Part shown: positions 44,269 through 53,039 of the stretch, one piece after another
How positions within the stretch are numbered: position 1 is the first letter of the stretch
Layout: each line of letters begins with the position of its first letter
Source of the DNA: Rhizobium bangladeshense
GTDB taxonomy: Bacteria; Pseudomonadota; Alphaproteobacteria; Rhizobiales; Rhizobiaceae
Assembly (NCBI RefSeq): GCF_001662075.1
Contig: NZ_LYPL01000003.1
Coordinates: 186,001 to 250,000 of the forward strand
Length of the DNA: 64,000 nt
Direction: 5' to 3'
Notes under the pieces: model-generated
The model's input: only the letters and a program-made list of their open reading frames with translations
Databases searched by the model: none
What the model was told of the DNA's origin: nothing
Position numbers and translations under genes: made by a program

Positions 44269-44907
44269 ATGCGGATAGCAACCTTAGCGTCCCTGGCCGT
44301 GCTTTCGCTGGCGGTTGCAGCAAGCCCGGCAACGATTGTCGGGCTCGACATGGCTGCACTTGCAAAGGACGGCGGAAACGGCGGCGGCAATGGTGGCGGG
44401 GGCGGCAATGGCGGCGGCAATGGTGGCGGCAACGGAAATGGTGGCGGCCAGAACAGCGGTTCAAATCATGGCAGCTCCAAGTCGCAATCCGTGAGAGGCA
44501 AATCGTCAGAGGCAGCCGGCAAGAACAAGTCCGGGAAGACAGACACCGCAGCCAAAAGCACGAAAGAGAAGAACCTGTCGGCGCAGCTTAAGGGCCTGAA
44601 TTCCCTGAAACGGAATTACCGGGCGCTGATGAACACATCGGACCCGCGCATGGCTGCCATTTCGGCCTACGCCGTGGCCTACGCCCAGTATGAGCTCGAC
44701 AACGGAATCGAGCCCGCAGCCGACGACCCCGTGCTGGGCGATGCGGCGTTGGAGGATGCCTTGGCTTCCGCCACCAAAACCGGCGAGGTCAGCCCGGCGG
44801 TTCTGGACGAAGCCAAGACCATTCTCGGCGTTGGCGAAGCCGACGGCAAGATTGATCAGATCCGCACCTCGCTCGAGAACGCCGCGTCGACGACGTCAGA
44901 TGAATAG
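44269..44907 (+). CDS. Secreted protein with Gly/Asn-rich repeat tract
   Basis: 212 residues from ATG 44269 (cggaggaaaacg). Signal peptide MRIATLASLAVLSLAVAAS, then a Gly/Asn tract of about 25 residues (GGNGGG units), a Lys/Ser-rich linker and a helical C-terminal domain (LSAQLKGLNSLKRNYRALMN). The DNA repeats in the Gly tract may change length by slippage. Found as a family in Rhizobiales; function unknown. A terminator follows. Confidence 0.8.
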   Translation: MRIATLASLAVLSLAVAASPATIVGLDMAALAKDGGNGGGNGGGGGNGGGNGGGNGNGGGQNSGSNHGSSKSQSVRGKSSEAAGKNKSGKTDTAAKSTKEKNLSAQLKGLNSLKRNYRALMNTSDPRMAAISAYAVAYAQYELDNGIEPAADDPVLGDAALEDALASATKTGEVSPAVLDEAKTILGVGEADGKIDQIRTSLENAASTTSDE

Positions 44908-46055
44908 CCACGAGTGAGTTGCGAGCGGTGCGAAGCCACCGGAATGGCTTCGCACGAACTATAAGAGCATTTCCGATTTTGTTTGAGTTCGGAAATGCTC
45001 CTTTTTTTGCAAATTTTTCGACCTCCTCCCGGAACCGGCCGAGCGCGAGGCTTGGCCATGACAATCAACTGTCTTGCGTTCGGCAGATCACTCCCGCGCA
45101 AGTATGATCTTCCCGGCGCAAATCGGAGCTCATAGAAAATCCGCACGGACAGAACGACGCCGGCGATCAGTACAACAATCCCAGCACCCTCGATCGGGGT
45201 CGGCCAACGAGCATGCACGACAAGTCCACCGATCACACCGAAGGCCGTTTCCGAGACGATCAATTGCGCGGCCAAGGCAACCGGCAGGCTCCGCGACGCA
45301 ATGTTCCAGGCCCAGACGCCGCCAACGGTTGCGAGCAGCGCGAAAGAAGCGCCCCAAATATACAAGCTGCCGGCGGCACTCCAACCGAACCCCAATGTCG
45401 GAAGCCGGAAGAGGTCCAGCGCGGCACCGGCGGGGTAGAAGGCCAGCATCAGGACGCCACCACCGACCAGTATCAGCGCAGCCCACACGCCGGAGGGCAT
45501 TTCCGGCCGGGCGGCCAGTGCAGCCTGATTGGCAAGAGCGAACCAGACCCAAAGTCCGACGGCGGCAAGGGCCAGCGGCACGCCAACCCACAATGATCGC
45601 ACGGAATCCAATCCTTCGGCCGTGAATGCCGTGCCGTTGACGAGAACGAGGCCGGCCAGCACCAGTGCCAGCGGTATCATGAGGGATCGCCACGGCAATG
45701 ATCCCTGACGCTGGTTACCAACCACCATCAATACGATTGGCACCAGGCCGAGAAAGGCGGGAGCGATGACCGGGCCGGCAAAGACGGCCGCTCCCGTCAC
45801 GGTCAGGAAGTAGCCGACATATCCGATGAAAGCGAGCCAGATGACATTCAGGCAGTTGCGAAGTGTGAGGTGGCGCAGGACACCCTTTTCGGAAAACAGC
45901 ATGTAAAGGCCGACGAGCGCCGAAACAACATGACGGATGAGGGCAAAATCAAAGGTGGAATAGTCGCCGATGATGAAGGGCACGATAAAGTTGAGCGAAA
46001 AGGCAAAGGCCGCAAACAGAGCGGCCGACACGCCAACATAGAAGAACCTGTCCAT
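44856..46055 (-). CDS. DMT (EamA) family transporter with abnormal C-terminal extension
   Basis: 399 residues. The first ~300 make ten TM helices of an EamA drug/metabolite transporter (MDRFFYVGVSAALFAAFAF to AGIVVLIAGVVLSVRIFY). After that the frame continues ~90 residues through poor sequence (KPRARPVPGGG... then KKRSISELKQNRK), which is the antisense of the terminator and of the end of the upstream gene. The natural stop has probably been lost. LysR is divergent and is the likely regulator. Confidence 0.8.
   Translation of the reverse strand: MDRFFYVGVSAALFAAFAFSLNFIVPFIIGDYSTFDFALIRHVVSALVGLYMLFSEKGVLRHLTLRNCLNVIWLAFIGYVGYFLTVTGAAVFAGPVIAPAFLGLVPIVLMVVGNQRQGSLPWRSLMIPLALVLAGLVLVNGTAFTAEGLDSVRSLWVGVPLALAAVGLWVWFALANQAALAARPEMPSGVWAALILVGGGVLMLAFYPAGAALDLFRLPTLGFGWSAAGSLYIWGASFALLATVGGVWAWNIASRSLPVALAAQLIVSETAFGVIGGLVVHARWPTPIEGAGIVVLIAGVVLSVRIFYELRFAPGRSYLRGSDLPNARQLIVMAKPRARPVPGGGRKICKKRSISELKQNRKCSYSSCEAIPVASHRSQLTRGYSSDVVDAAFSSEVRI
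44965..45008 (+). terminator. Rho-independent terminator of the Gly-rich protein gene
   Basis: gagcatttccga (44965-44976) pairs with tcggaaatgctc (44989-45000) around a 12-base loop, followed by cttttttt. It lies 58 bases after the stop at 44907. On the minus strand it has no T-tract, so it would not stop the DMT transcript efficiently. Confidence 0.85.
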
Positions 46056-46317
46056 GACGATTACCCCTTTTGAGTTGCGTCTCCTTGATCGGATGGGAGA
46101 AATGTACCGGCCGGGAGCCCTGGCCGGCAGCCGGTTAAATTGAGAACCACCCTCTCAATGCTCATCCACCGGATCGTGAGCGGTTCAGCATCATCGAGGC
46201 CGTTTGAACGACAAGAGGCTAGCCCGGTGATGATGAGGCGACGCCCGCGGCCATTGCTGTTCATCAGAACCGATTTCTCATATCCTCAAGATCGAAGCTT
46301 TCAGTCGTCGGGGTGTC

Positions 46318-47232
46318 ATGGATCGGCTTGATGCAATGCGGGTTCTGCTTGCGGTGGTTGACGCCGGCAGCTTGTCGGCGGGCAGCCGGAAGCTGAACGC
46401 GCCGCTGCCGAGCGTCAGCCGCAAGGTTGCCGATCTGGAGCGATATCTCGGCGCAAACCTCATCATCCGGACAAGCCGCAACCTGCAGCTCACCGATGCC
46501 GGCCGCGACTATGTCGACGCGGCACGCAGGATTATTGCCGATCTCGAGGAGGTCGAACGCAGGGCGTCAGGCGAATATCAGACGCCACGGGGACTGCTGA
46601 CCATCACGATGCCGATCGAATTTGGCCACCGCTACGTTCTGCCGATCGCGCTCGATTTCATGAACAAGCATCCCGAAGTGACATTGAACCTCCTGTCCCT
46701 CGACCGCTCTGTTCATCTGGTCAACGAACAGGTCGACGTCGCCATCCGACTTGGGGAGTTGGCCGACAGTTCGCTGTATGCAGTCAAGGCCGGCGAGTTC
46801 CGCCTCTTGACCTGCGCAAGCCCGGCCTATTTGGAGCGGCATGGCACTCCCCAGCATCCGACCGAGCTCGCCGATCACGACGGGATCATGTTCAACGACC
46901 GGTCCTTCTTCTGGAGCTTCGAGATCGACGGGAAGCCGGTCGAGGCGATGCCGCGGAGCCGGATCGAGGTGAACACCGCGGCCAACTGCGTCGCCGCCGC
47001 GTGCAATGGAGCCGGGATCGCCCGCCTCTTCGACTATCAAGTTCCGGAGGAGCTGTCTTCGGGCATGCTCGTGCAGATCTTGAAGGATTATGACGGCGGG
47101 CCCAAGCCCATCCACATCGTTTATTCCCGTCAGGGCCTGCTTGCCCTCAAGCTGCGCGCCTTCATCGATTGGATTCTGCCGCGGCTTCGCGCGGCCTGCA
47201 GCAATTATGGCGATGCGCCATCACCGGAATGA
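46318..47232 (+). CDS. LysR-family transcriptional regulator
   Basis: 304 residues. N-terminal winged helix (MDRLDAMRVLLAVVDAGSLSAGSRKLNAPLPSVSRKVADLERYLG), then a LysR substrate-binding domain (about 90-300) with RLLTCASPAYLERHG. It belongs to the CrgA/DsdC-like group that often acts on a divergent gene: here the DMT transporter, starting 262 bases away on the other strand. Confidence 0.92.
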   Translation: MDRLDAMRVLLAVVDAGSLSAGSRKLNAPLPSVSRKVADLERYLGANLIIRTSRNLQLTDAGRDYVDAARRIIADLEEVERRASGEYQTPRGLLTITMPIEFGHRYVLPIALDFMNKHPEVTLNLLSLDRSVHLVNEQVDVAIRLGELADSSLYAVKAGEFRLLTCASPAYLERHGTPQHPTELADHDGIMFNDRSFFWSFEIDGKPVEAMPRSRIEVNTAANCVAAACNGAGIARLFDYQVPEELSSGMLVQILKDYDGGPKPIHIVYSRQGLLALKLRAFIDWILPRLRAACSNYGDAPSPE

Positions 47233-47325
47233 AACGCGCGCTTCCCTGACCGTCCGCGCCCAATCCTGGTGATGCCGATAATCGCCAAGCATGGTCATTG
47301 TCATCGGCCACCGAGATTCGGTTCG

Positions 47326-47547
47326 TCAGCGGACGATGCGGTCGACCTGCGCCTGAAGCTGTGGGCCAATCAGCAGGATGGCGGGAATGACGATGAGATA
47401 GGCGATGCTCCACGAGCGCAGCCACGTCAGCACGAATCCCTTGGAAAAACCCAGATTGAGCGCGAGCAGCGTGAAAGAGATGAGCCCTGTCGTTACGATG
47501 CCCATCGACAGGGCGAAAGCGATCTTGCGTTTGAAATGCGTGTTCAT
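47326..47547 (-). CDS. DUF2798 family small membrane protein
   Basis: 73 residues with two TM helices (ALSMGIVTTGLISFTLLALNLG and SIAYLIVIPAILLIGPQL), a match in length and pattern to DUF2798. A gaga/acgg-type leader with no strong ribosome site. Function unknown. It converges with the LysR gene. Confidence 0.75.
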   Translation of the reverse strand: MNTHFKRKIAFALSMGIVTTGLISFTLLALNLGFSKGFVLTWLRSWSIAYLIVIPAILLIGPQLQAQVDRIVR

Positions 47548-47935
47548 ATCCGTCTCCTGACTGGATGAGAGATCAAGACCGCCTCGGCAGGTCGATCCCG
47601 GTTAGCGCTTCGAAGATCGCGCAATGCCGGCACCGGCGGTAGCGGGAAAACCTGAGAGGCAGCCTCTTGAGTTCGGCAAGTTCCGAACGGCAGGGAATCC
47701 TCGGCGGTTGGGAGCCATATGCCCCGCAACGCGCTACTTTTTTCGACATCCTCCACAGCGCTCCGGCCTCTCGCAACCTGATGCAAGACTGAGCGAAAAC
47801 GAGAGGCTTGCTCTCACTCCTGCTCGCTACCGGGACGGTCTGGCCGAGCTCATATTCCCGTCATCGCCGCGTGGCGGCGCCTGAAAAACCAGCAGCCCGC
47901 TATGTCGCCGGCTGAAATCGAACAAGGAATATCAA
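47548..47935. other. Intergenic region before ohr
   Basis: 388 bases. A minus-strand frame (47573-47749) encodes a basic peptide with a CxxC (RRCRHCAIFEALTG), but its ribosome site abuts the start codon, so I do not call it. The last ~150 bases hold the ohr promoter; no OhrR box could be identified with confidence. Confidence 0.4.
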
Positions 47936-48346
47936 ATGTCGAAAGTCATCTATACCGGCACCACCCACACCACCGGCGGACGCGACGGCGCGTCTCGCAC
48001 GTCCGACGGTCGCCTCGACGTGAAACTCTCCCCGCCCGGTTCCTCGGCCCCGGGCACCAATCCCGAACAGCTCTTCGCCGCCGCCTGGTCTGCCTGTTTC
48101 CTCGGTGCGATCGGACGAGCGGCTGCCGAACGCCAGCTTCGCGTGCCCGCCGATGCTGCCGTCAATGCCGAGATCGACCTCGTCTCCAACGATGACGGCG
48201 GCTATGTCCTGCAGGCGCGGCTGAATGCGAAGCTGCCGGGCATCGAGGCTGACCTCGCCAAGTCCCTGGTCGAGCGCGCTCACCAGCTCTGCCCCTACTC
48301 CAAGGCCACGCGCGGCAACATCGCCGTCGAACTCAACGCCGCCTGA
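47936..48346 (+). CDS. ohr: Organic hydroperoxide resistance protein (Ohr/OsmC family)
   Basis: 136 residues with the Ohr signature. Catalytic Cys in WSACFLGAI and the resolving Cys in HQLCPYSKATRGN; Arg and Glu partners are plausible in the N-terminal strand and in the SLVERAHQ helix. Cytosolic thiol peroxidase reducing organic and fatty-acid hydroperoxides. No OhrR gene is adjacent. Confidence 0.93.
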   Translation: MSKVIYTGTTHTTGGRDGASRTSDGRLDVKLSPPGSSAPGTNPEQLFAAAWSACFLGAIGRAAAERQLRVPADAAVNAEIDLVSNDDGGYVLQARLNAKLPGIEADLAKSLVERAHQLCPYSKATRGNIAVELNAA

Positions 48347-48421
48347 TCGGCTCCAACTCAACGTCGCGCCGGTGCCCCGGCAATGCCGGTCACGACTGGC
48401 GCGACCACAAGGGATTATGTC

Positions 48422-48871
48422 ATGACCAAGACCGCAAGAGCCCTCGCAACGGCAGCTTTCCTGCTCGCCGGCACATCCCTCCACGCGCAGACGCCGCATC
48501 AGGCGGCGACGCAGTTCCTTCCGATCAAGAACGAAGCCGCACCCGAGCTCTTCGTGGATCAGCCCCTTCCCGAACCGCTGGCCACCAGAGGCGTGGCGAT
48601 CATTCCCTATCGAACCGAGAACTTCCGCATCCTGCCCATTTTCGGCGCCAGCGCGACCGATGTCTCGCCTCGGGCCGGGCACCTTCATGTCAGCATCGAC
48701 GACCTGCCATGGCGGTGGGCCGATGCGGGCGGCACCGGCGCCATCGTGCTGACCGGCCTGCCGCCCGGCGAACACAAGGTGCTCATCGAACTCGCCACAC
48801 CAGCGCACGAAGTGCTGGGCGGAAAGCTTGTGAAATTCACAGTACCGTCAATCGGCGGTGCGCAACATTAG
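48422..48871 (+). CDS. Exported DUF6130-like protein
   Basis: 149 residues from ATG 48422. Signal peptide MTKTARALATAAFLLAGTSLHAQ, then a beta-sandwich-like part with conserved HLHVSIDDLPWRWADAGG and PGEHKVLIELATPAHEV. Periplasmic; function unknown. It follows ohr by 75 bases on the same strand and may belong to the same unit. The ribosome site is weak. Confidence 0.75.
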   Translation: MTKTARALATAAFLLAGTSLHAQTPHQAATQFLPIKNEAAPELFVDQPLPEPLATRGVAIIPYRTENFRILPIFGASATDVSPRAGHLHVSIDDLPWRWADAGGTGAIVLTGLPPGEHKVLIELATPAHEVLGGKLVKFTVPSIGGAQH

Positions 48872-48910
48872 AGGTCTGTTTTCCGATCTCCCCAATTTGA
48901 CCCAAGCACC

Positions 48911-49546
48911 ATGGTAGTGAACTTGGATGAAGGAAATCCGGGGATATCGATCTTGCTAAGAAGTCTGTCGCTGCTGGTTGGAATAACATTGGCGGTGCCA
49001 GCCTTTGGCAATTGCTTAACCGCCAATGAGACCAAACAGGGCGTGCTGCTGACCAGAGAAGCGCCTTTCTATTCCGTATTCTACAAGCCGGACGGCCCGG
49101 GTCTCACCGAACAACGGCTGATGGAGCGCGACGGTTCATTGCAGCCGGTGTCGGCGGTCTATTTGCACCCCTTGCTCGTCGAAAAGAGAGTGAGCGCCAG
49201 CGGGACGCATGAGCTGAAATACGCGAATGCGATTGCGTTAGACGATCTACCGCAGAAGAAGAACTGGCAATCCGACACCACGCTTTTCATCAATGGCAAA
49301 AAATCCGTGTCGGGCACGACTTTTATCAGGTTCGACGGCTTGGGAGAGGAAACGATTGCATCTTGTTCCTACAATGTCTGGGTCATCAACAGCCGTCTGA
49401 AACTGACGGAATTGCCTCCGATCATTTTCGAACAATACTATTCCCCCGAGCTCAATCTCGTTCTTCGTTCGGTAAGGCTGAGCGCCGCCAACCAGCCGTT
49501 GAGCGAGGTTCGATTTGATCGGTTCCAAATCGGCTGGGGCAACTAG
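48911..49546 (+). CDS. Exported hypothetical protein (211 aa)
   Basis: The N-terminus MVVNLDEGNPGISILLRSLS carries a hydrophobic stretch (LLRSLSLLVGITLAVPAFG) that looks like a signal peptide; the true start may be later. The mature protein is beta-rich (KQGVLLTREAPFYSVFYK; FIRFDGLGEETIASCSYNVW) with two Cys. Less GC-biased than its neighbours. No family recognised. Confidence 0.6.
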   Translation: MVVNLDEGNPGISILLRSLSLLVGITLAVPAFGNCLTANETKQGVLLTREAPFYSVFYKPDGPGLTEQRLMERDGSLQPVSAVYLHPLLVEKRVSASGTHELKYANAIALDDLPQKKNWQSDTTLFINGKKSVSGTTFIRFDGLGEETIASCSYNVWVINSRLKLTELPPIIFEQYYSPELNLVLRSVRLSAANQPLSEVRFDRFQIGWGN

Positions 49547-50080
49547 GGGGACACCCCTCTATCATCCCAGTCGATGCAGAAGGGCTAAGATGGATGGAAC
49601 TGGCCGGTTTCAGGCCTGCCGCCCTGCGGCCGCCCCGAAATTCCCGTCCGCGCTTTTGATCCGGATGACGAAACCGCGATGGCCTCATTTCTTGCGGAGG
49701 ATGAGGACGCGATAGCGCTCGCCCGCTTCAAACTGTTGTTGAAGAGGCAGCAAAGGATGCTTGAAGACAATGTAAATGGACCATGTCAGTTCACGCGAGA
49801 GCAAATTCCGGAGATCAATCGCCATCTGAAAAGGCGGGTCGATATCCTGCTCCGGAATCAGAGATCGTGATTGCTTCGCTCGGACGGTAAGCCACAGAAA
49901 GATCATGCTGCTCGGTGACGCGTGTGAGAATGGTGAACATGGAAGAGGCTCTCTATTTGCGGGTACAGCGGTTGGACAACACTCGGATTTATCATCGCCG
50001 GCCCAAACATTTTGGTTCACAGAACCCCACGAGCGTCTGCGCAAGTTGCTCGCAAAAAGGGAATGCGCTTTACTTGCCTA
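49547..50080. other. Gap upstream of the SIR2-HerA module
   Basis: 534 bases, more AT-rich than the flanks. A 63-codon plus-strand frame (ATG 49679 to 49870; MASFLAEDEDAIALARFKLL) is protein-like and open further upstream without a start; it may be a small gene or the tail of one. Another short frame at 49915 is weaker. No integrase, tRNA or direct repeat is visible that would mark an island edge. Confidence 0.4.
49679..49870 (+). CDS. Small hypothetical ORF (63 aa)
   Basis: A helical, charged product (ARFKLLLKRQQRMLEDN ... EINRHLKRRVDILLRNQRS) with no signal or TM segment. The same frame is open upstream from about 49588 (PEIPVRAFDPDDETA) without a start codon, so the real N-terminus is unclear. 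No clear ribosome site. It may be a remnant. Confidence 0.4.
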   Translation: MASFLAEDEDAIALARFKLLLKRQQRMLEDNVNGPCQFTREQIPEINRHLKRRVDILLRNQRS

Positions 50081-51127
50081 ATGGCGCGCACACTGATTCT
50101 CTCGGAACAATCTGAAGAAGTAAGAAAGCTTACTGAGTCGTATATTCAGTCTGGAAACCTGAACTTCCTTGTCGGGTCGGGAGCGTCGATGCCCGCGATG
50201 AAGGTTGCGGGGAACATCGAAGCAGAAATAAACAACCTCTTGATTGGCGGCAATCCTGCCGACGCCGATCTGATGGCACTTGAGTTCATCGAAGAGCTGG
50301 CGGAGACGAACATCGACCTCCTCGCAGATATTGACCAGGAGTCTATAAAAGACACTCTCGCGAATTATACAGACTTCCTTTCGGCGGTCGACGGAATACT
50401 CTTCGAAAGAAAGAATATACTGCTACCCCGACAGGCGAACATTTTCACGACTAACTATGATCTCTTCATCGAGAAGGCCGCTTCGAAACTTCCTAATGTG
50501 ACATTGAACGACGGCTTCGACCGGACTTCTACGGTCGGCAGCAGATATCTGTTCTCACCCGAGAAGTACTTCGACAGGACCTACCGGTCAGGTAGCACCA
50601 ACGGCCGGATTGCGGAACTGCCGGTCCTCAACTTGATCAAGGTACACGGCTCATTGAGTTGGCACAGGGATGCCGACAAGGAGATTCGTTTCTCGTCAAA
50701 CGGTGTATCGCTATCAGGCCATGTGCAGAAGAACGATCCAGCCGCGGTCTCCAACGCTTTGGCTAATCGCGCGCTGATTCTTCCCAATCTTCGCAAGTTC
50801 GAGTCCACAATGCTAGAAAGGGTTTACTTCGACCTGCTCCGGCTATTCTCTAACTGCATGGACAGGGACAATGCACTCCTCATCGCGTTCGGCTTTTCGT
50901 TCGCGGACGAGCATATTCTGGACATCACCAGGCGCGCTTTACGCAACCCGACCGCCCAGTTGCTCATATTCGCTTATTCCAGCGCGAACGTCGCTGCATT
51001 CTCAGATAAATTTTCCCAGAACCGAAATGTAGTTATCGTCGACCCGGGGACAGGAGCTCCTACAGACTTCAAGGTCTTCAACTCCATCCTGCGCGAAGTC
51101 GTTCCCGACGGCGGTAAACCACTATGA
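50081..51127 (+). CDS. SIR2-domain NADase of a SIR2-HerA defence system
   Basis: 348 residues from ATG 50081; an ATG six codons upstream is also possible. A SIR2-like NAD-binding core: GSGAS loop (NFLVGSGAS, residues ~27-35), the TTNYD motif (~122-126) and catalytic His in VHGSLSW (~187-193), plus a C-terminal LLIAFGFSFADEHIL. This is the NAD-cleaving class used in abortive-infection systems. It overlaps the HerA gene by 4 bases (ATGA) and is visibly less GC-rich than the surroundings. Confidence 0.85.
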   Translation: MARTLILSEQSEEVRKLTESYIQSGNLNFLVGSGASMPAMKVAGNIEAEINNLLIGGNPADADLMALEFIEELAETNIDLLADIDQESIKDTLANYTDFLSAVDGILFERKNILLPRQANIFTTNYDLFIEKAASKLPNVTLNDGFDRTSTVGSRYLFSPEKYFDRTYRSGSTNGRIAELPVLNLIKVHGSLSWHRDADKEIRFSSNGVSLSGHVQKNDPAAVSNALANRALILPNLRKFESTMLERVYFDLLRLFSNCMDRDNALLIAFGFSFADEHILDITRRALRNPTAQLLIFAYSSANVAAFSDKFSQNRNVVIVDPGTGAPTDFKVFNSILREVVPDGGKPL

Positions 51128-52956
51128 GCGACATCCGTCTCCAAAAAGAGGCAGTCCTCCGGGTTGGGGAAGTTTCCGGCGTCACCGGGCGGCGGGTTCT
51201 TGTCACCGTCGACAAAGACAAGAACTTGTCCGAATTGTTTTACGATGGAGACCTCCTAAGGAACATCGCGGTCGGCAGCTACGTCGACATCAGGAAGGGC
51301 TTTGTCAGCCTCATCGGCAAAGTTGACGGTGAGAACGCGAATCCGGACTCCTCCAGATCGGAAGACCCCGATCCGATAATGCGTGGTCGGCGCGTGCTCT
51401 CGGTGTCCCTAGTCGGCTTCATCGACAGGAAGGGACATTTCTACGGCGGTACAAAGGAGCTTCCACTTGTCGGAAACGAAGCATATCTTCTCACCCGTGA
51501 GCGGGTGCTCCAGGTACACAACCTCATCGCGGAGGACGGGATCGCACTCCACATCGCGACCTCCGAATATGAAGGCTACGAGATCGCCCTTCCGGTAGAC
51601 GGGCTGATGAACAGTCATATTGCTATCTTCGGCAATACCGGGAGCGGCAAGTCAAACACGCTCGCGACGCTATACCAGCACTTCGTCGCAAAGATGAGGT
51701 CGATGAACGCAGCGATGTTCAACGAAAATTGTCGCATTTTGCTGTTCGACTTCAACGGCGAATATGCGCACGCCGACTGCATTACCGACGACAAGATAGT
51801 CTACAACCTTTCCACGCGAAACGACCAAGGCGATAAGCTGCCGTTGGGCAACGCCGGCCTCCTAGACATTGAAATGCTGTCCATTGTCTCGGACGCGACG
51901 GAGAAGACCCAAAAACCCTTCCTGCGCCGAGTCCTTACGCAATACGAACGGGTAACGGAAGGAAATGATCCAACCGAGCATCTCAGGAACATAATCCGGC
52001 AGCAGGTTTCGCAGGTGCTTCAGATGTCGGACAAGATACGGATCGACCTACTCTTCGATTACCTGCGGCAAGTCCTTCCTGAGCAGGACGAAAACGGAAA
52101 TCCCGTAGAGATAGCGTCAGACCTCGAATGGTATAGCAACTCGGCTCAGTTCAAATGCGGCCAAGACTGGCTACGCGGCAATCAAGGAGCGATTTTCAAT
52201 ACCATCGTCTACCAACACGTCGCCCGGTTCACCTTCGCCAATGACATCATCGCCGATTTCATCACATTCTCATACGTCCAGCTCATTTATGATGTCCTTG
52301 CGAATCGTGCCCAGAACGAGCATATCGCCCCTGTCATAAACAAATTGCGCAGCAAGCAGAAAGACATCCGGAAGGTATTCGACCCGGCGTTTCAAGGAGA
52401 GCTTTTCGGTAGCAATGTCGTCGTGGTCAATCTGAACGACGTCAATCTGGAAATGAAGAAAACGATCCCGCTGCTGCTGTGCCGCCGCATCTACCAGGAG
52501 CACAAGACTTCGTCTCAGGGTAAGGCGCTCAACATCGTGATCGATGAGGCTCACAACATTCTTTCGACTGAGTCCTCTAGGGAGACGGAGAGCTGGAAGG
52601 ACTATCGCCTAGAAACGTTCGAGGAAATAATAAAGGAAGGACGCAAGTTCGGTGTCTTTGTGACCATCGCTAGTCAGCGGCCCAACGACATTTCCCCAAC
52701 GATAACTTCTCAGGCGCACAATTACTTCATCCATCGACTGATCAATCAGAAGGACCTGCAGTCGATCGCAAGCGCCGTATCTTACATCGACAAGCTGACG
52801 GAAGAGTCGATTCCTACCCTTCCGACGGGAACTTGCATTTTTAGCGGGATGGCCGGCCAGATGCCTCTCAAACTAAACATCAAGGCTCTTGAACACAGCC
52901 TGCAGCCCAAGAGCAACACCTTGCGATTTGCCTCTTTGCTTGCCGGTAACAATTAA
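51124..52956 (+). CDS. HerA-like ATPase of a SIR2-HerA defence system
   Basis: 610 residues. N-terminal HerA-ATP-synthase barrel (VLRVGEVSGVTGRRVLVTVD), Walker A GNTGSGKSN (~170), FDFNGEYAH, Walker B LNIVIDEAHNIL (~470) and an arginine/sensor segment (TIASQRPNDISPT), all intact. In studied SIR2-HerA pairs the HerA hexamer assembles with SIR2, and phage infection triggers NAD depletion. The lengths (about 350-370 and 610) fit that family. The gene is translationally coupled to SIR2. Confidence 0.92.
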   Translation: MSDIRLQKEAVLRVGEVSGVTGRRVLVTVDKDKNLSELFYDGDLLRNIAVGSYVDIRKGFVSLIGKVDGENANPDSSRSEDPDPIMRGRRVLSVSLVGFIDRKGHFYGGTKELPLVGNEAYLLTRERVLQVHNLIAEDGIALHIATSEYEGYEIALPVDGLMNSHIAIFGNTGSGKSNTLATLYQHFVAKMRSMNAAMFNENCRILLFDFNGEYAHADCITDDKIVYNLSTRNDQGDKLPLGNAGLLDIEMLSIVSDATEKTQKPFLRRVLTQYERVTEGNDPTEHLRNIIRQQVSQVLQMSDKIRIDLLFDYLRQVLPEQDENGNPVEIASDLEWYSNSAQFKCGQDWLRGNQGAIFNTIVYQHVARFTFANDIIADFITFSYVQLIYDVLANRAQNEHIAPVINKLRSKQKDIRKVFDPAFQGELFGSNVVVVNLNDVNLEMKKTIPLLLCRRIYQEHKTSSQGKALNIVIDEAHNILSTESSRETESWKDYRLETFEEIIKEGRKFGVFVTIASQRPNDISPTITSQAHNYFIHRLINQKDLQSIASAVSYIDKLTEESIPTLPTGTCIFSGMAGQMPLKLNIKALEHSLQPKSNTLRFASLLAGNN

Positions 52957-53039
52957 CGGCGTCGAAGAAGGTTTCGTTACGCTTCTACGCCTGGATTGAC
53001 GAGGCTGCGATTTGATTGGATCGAAATCCATTCCTAGCC

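Noticed and set aside
47573..47749. Small CxxC-containing minus-strand ORF
   Set aside because: Ribosome site directly abuts the start and no family is recognised; too weak to call.
49547..50080. Integration site of a mobile element next to SIR2-HerA
   Set aside because: AT-richer, but no integrase, transposase, tRNA or flanking direct repeats could be found.
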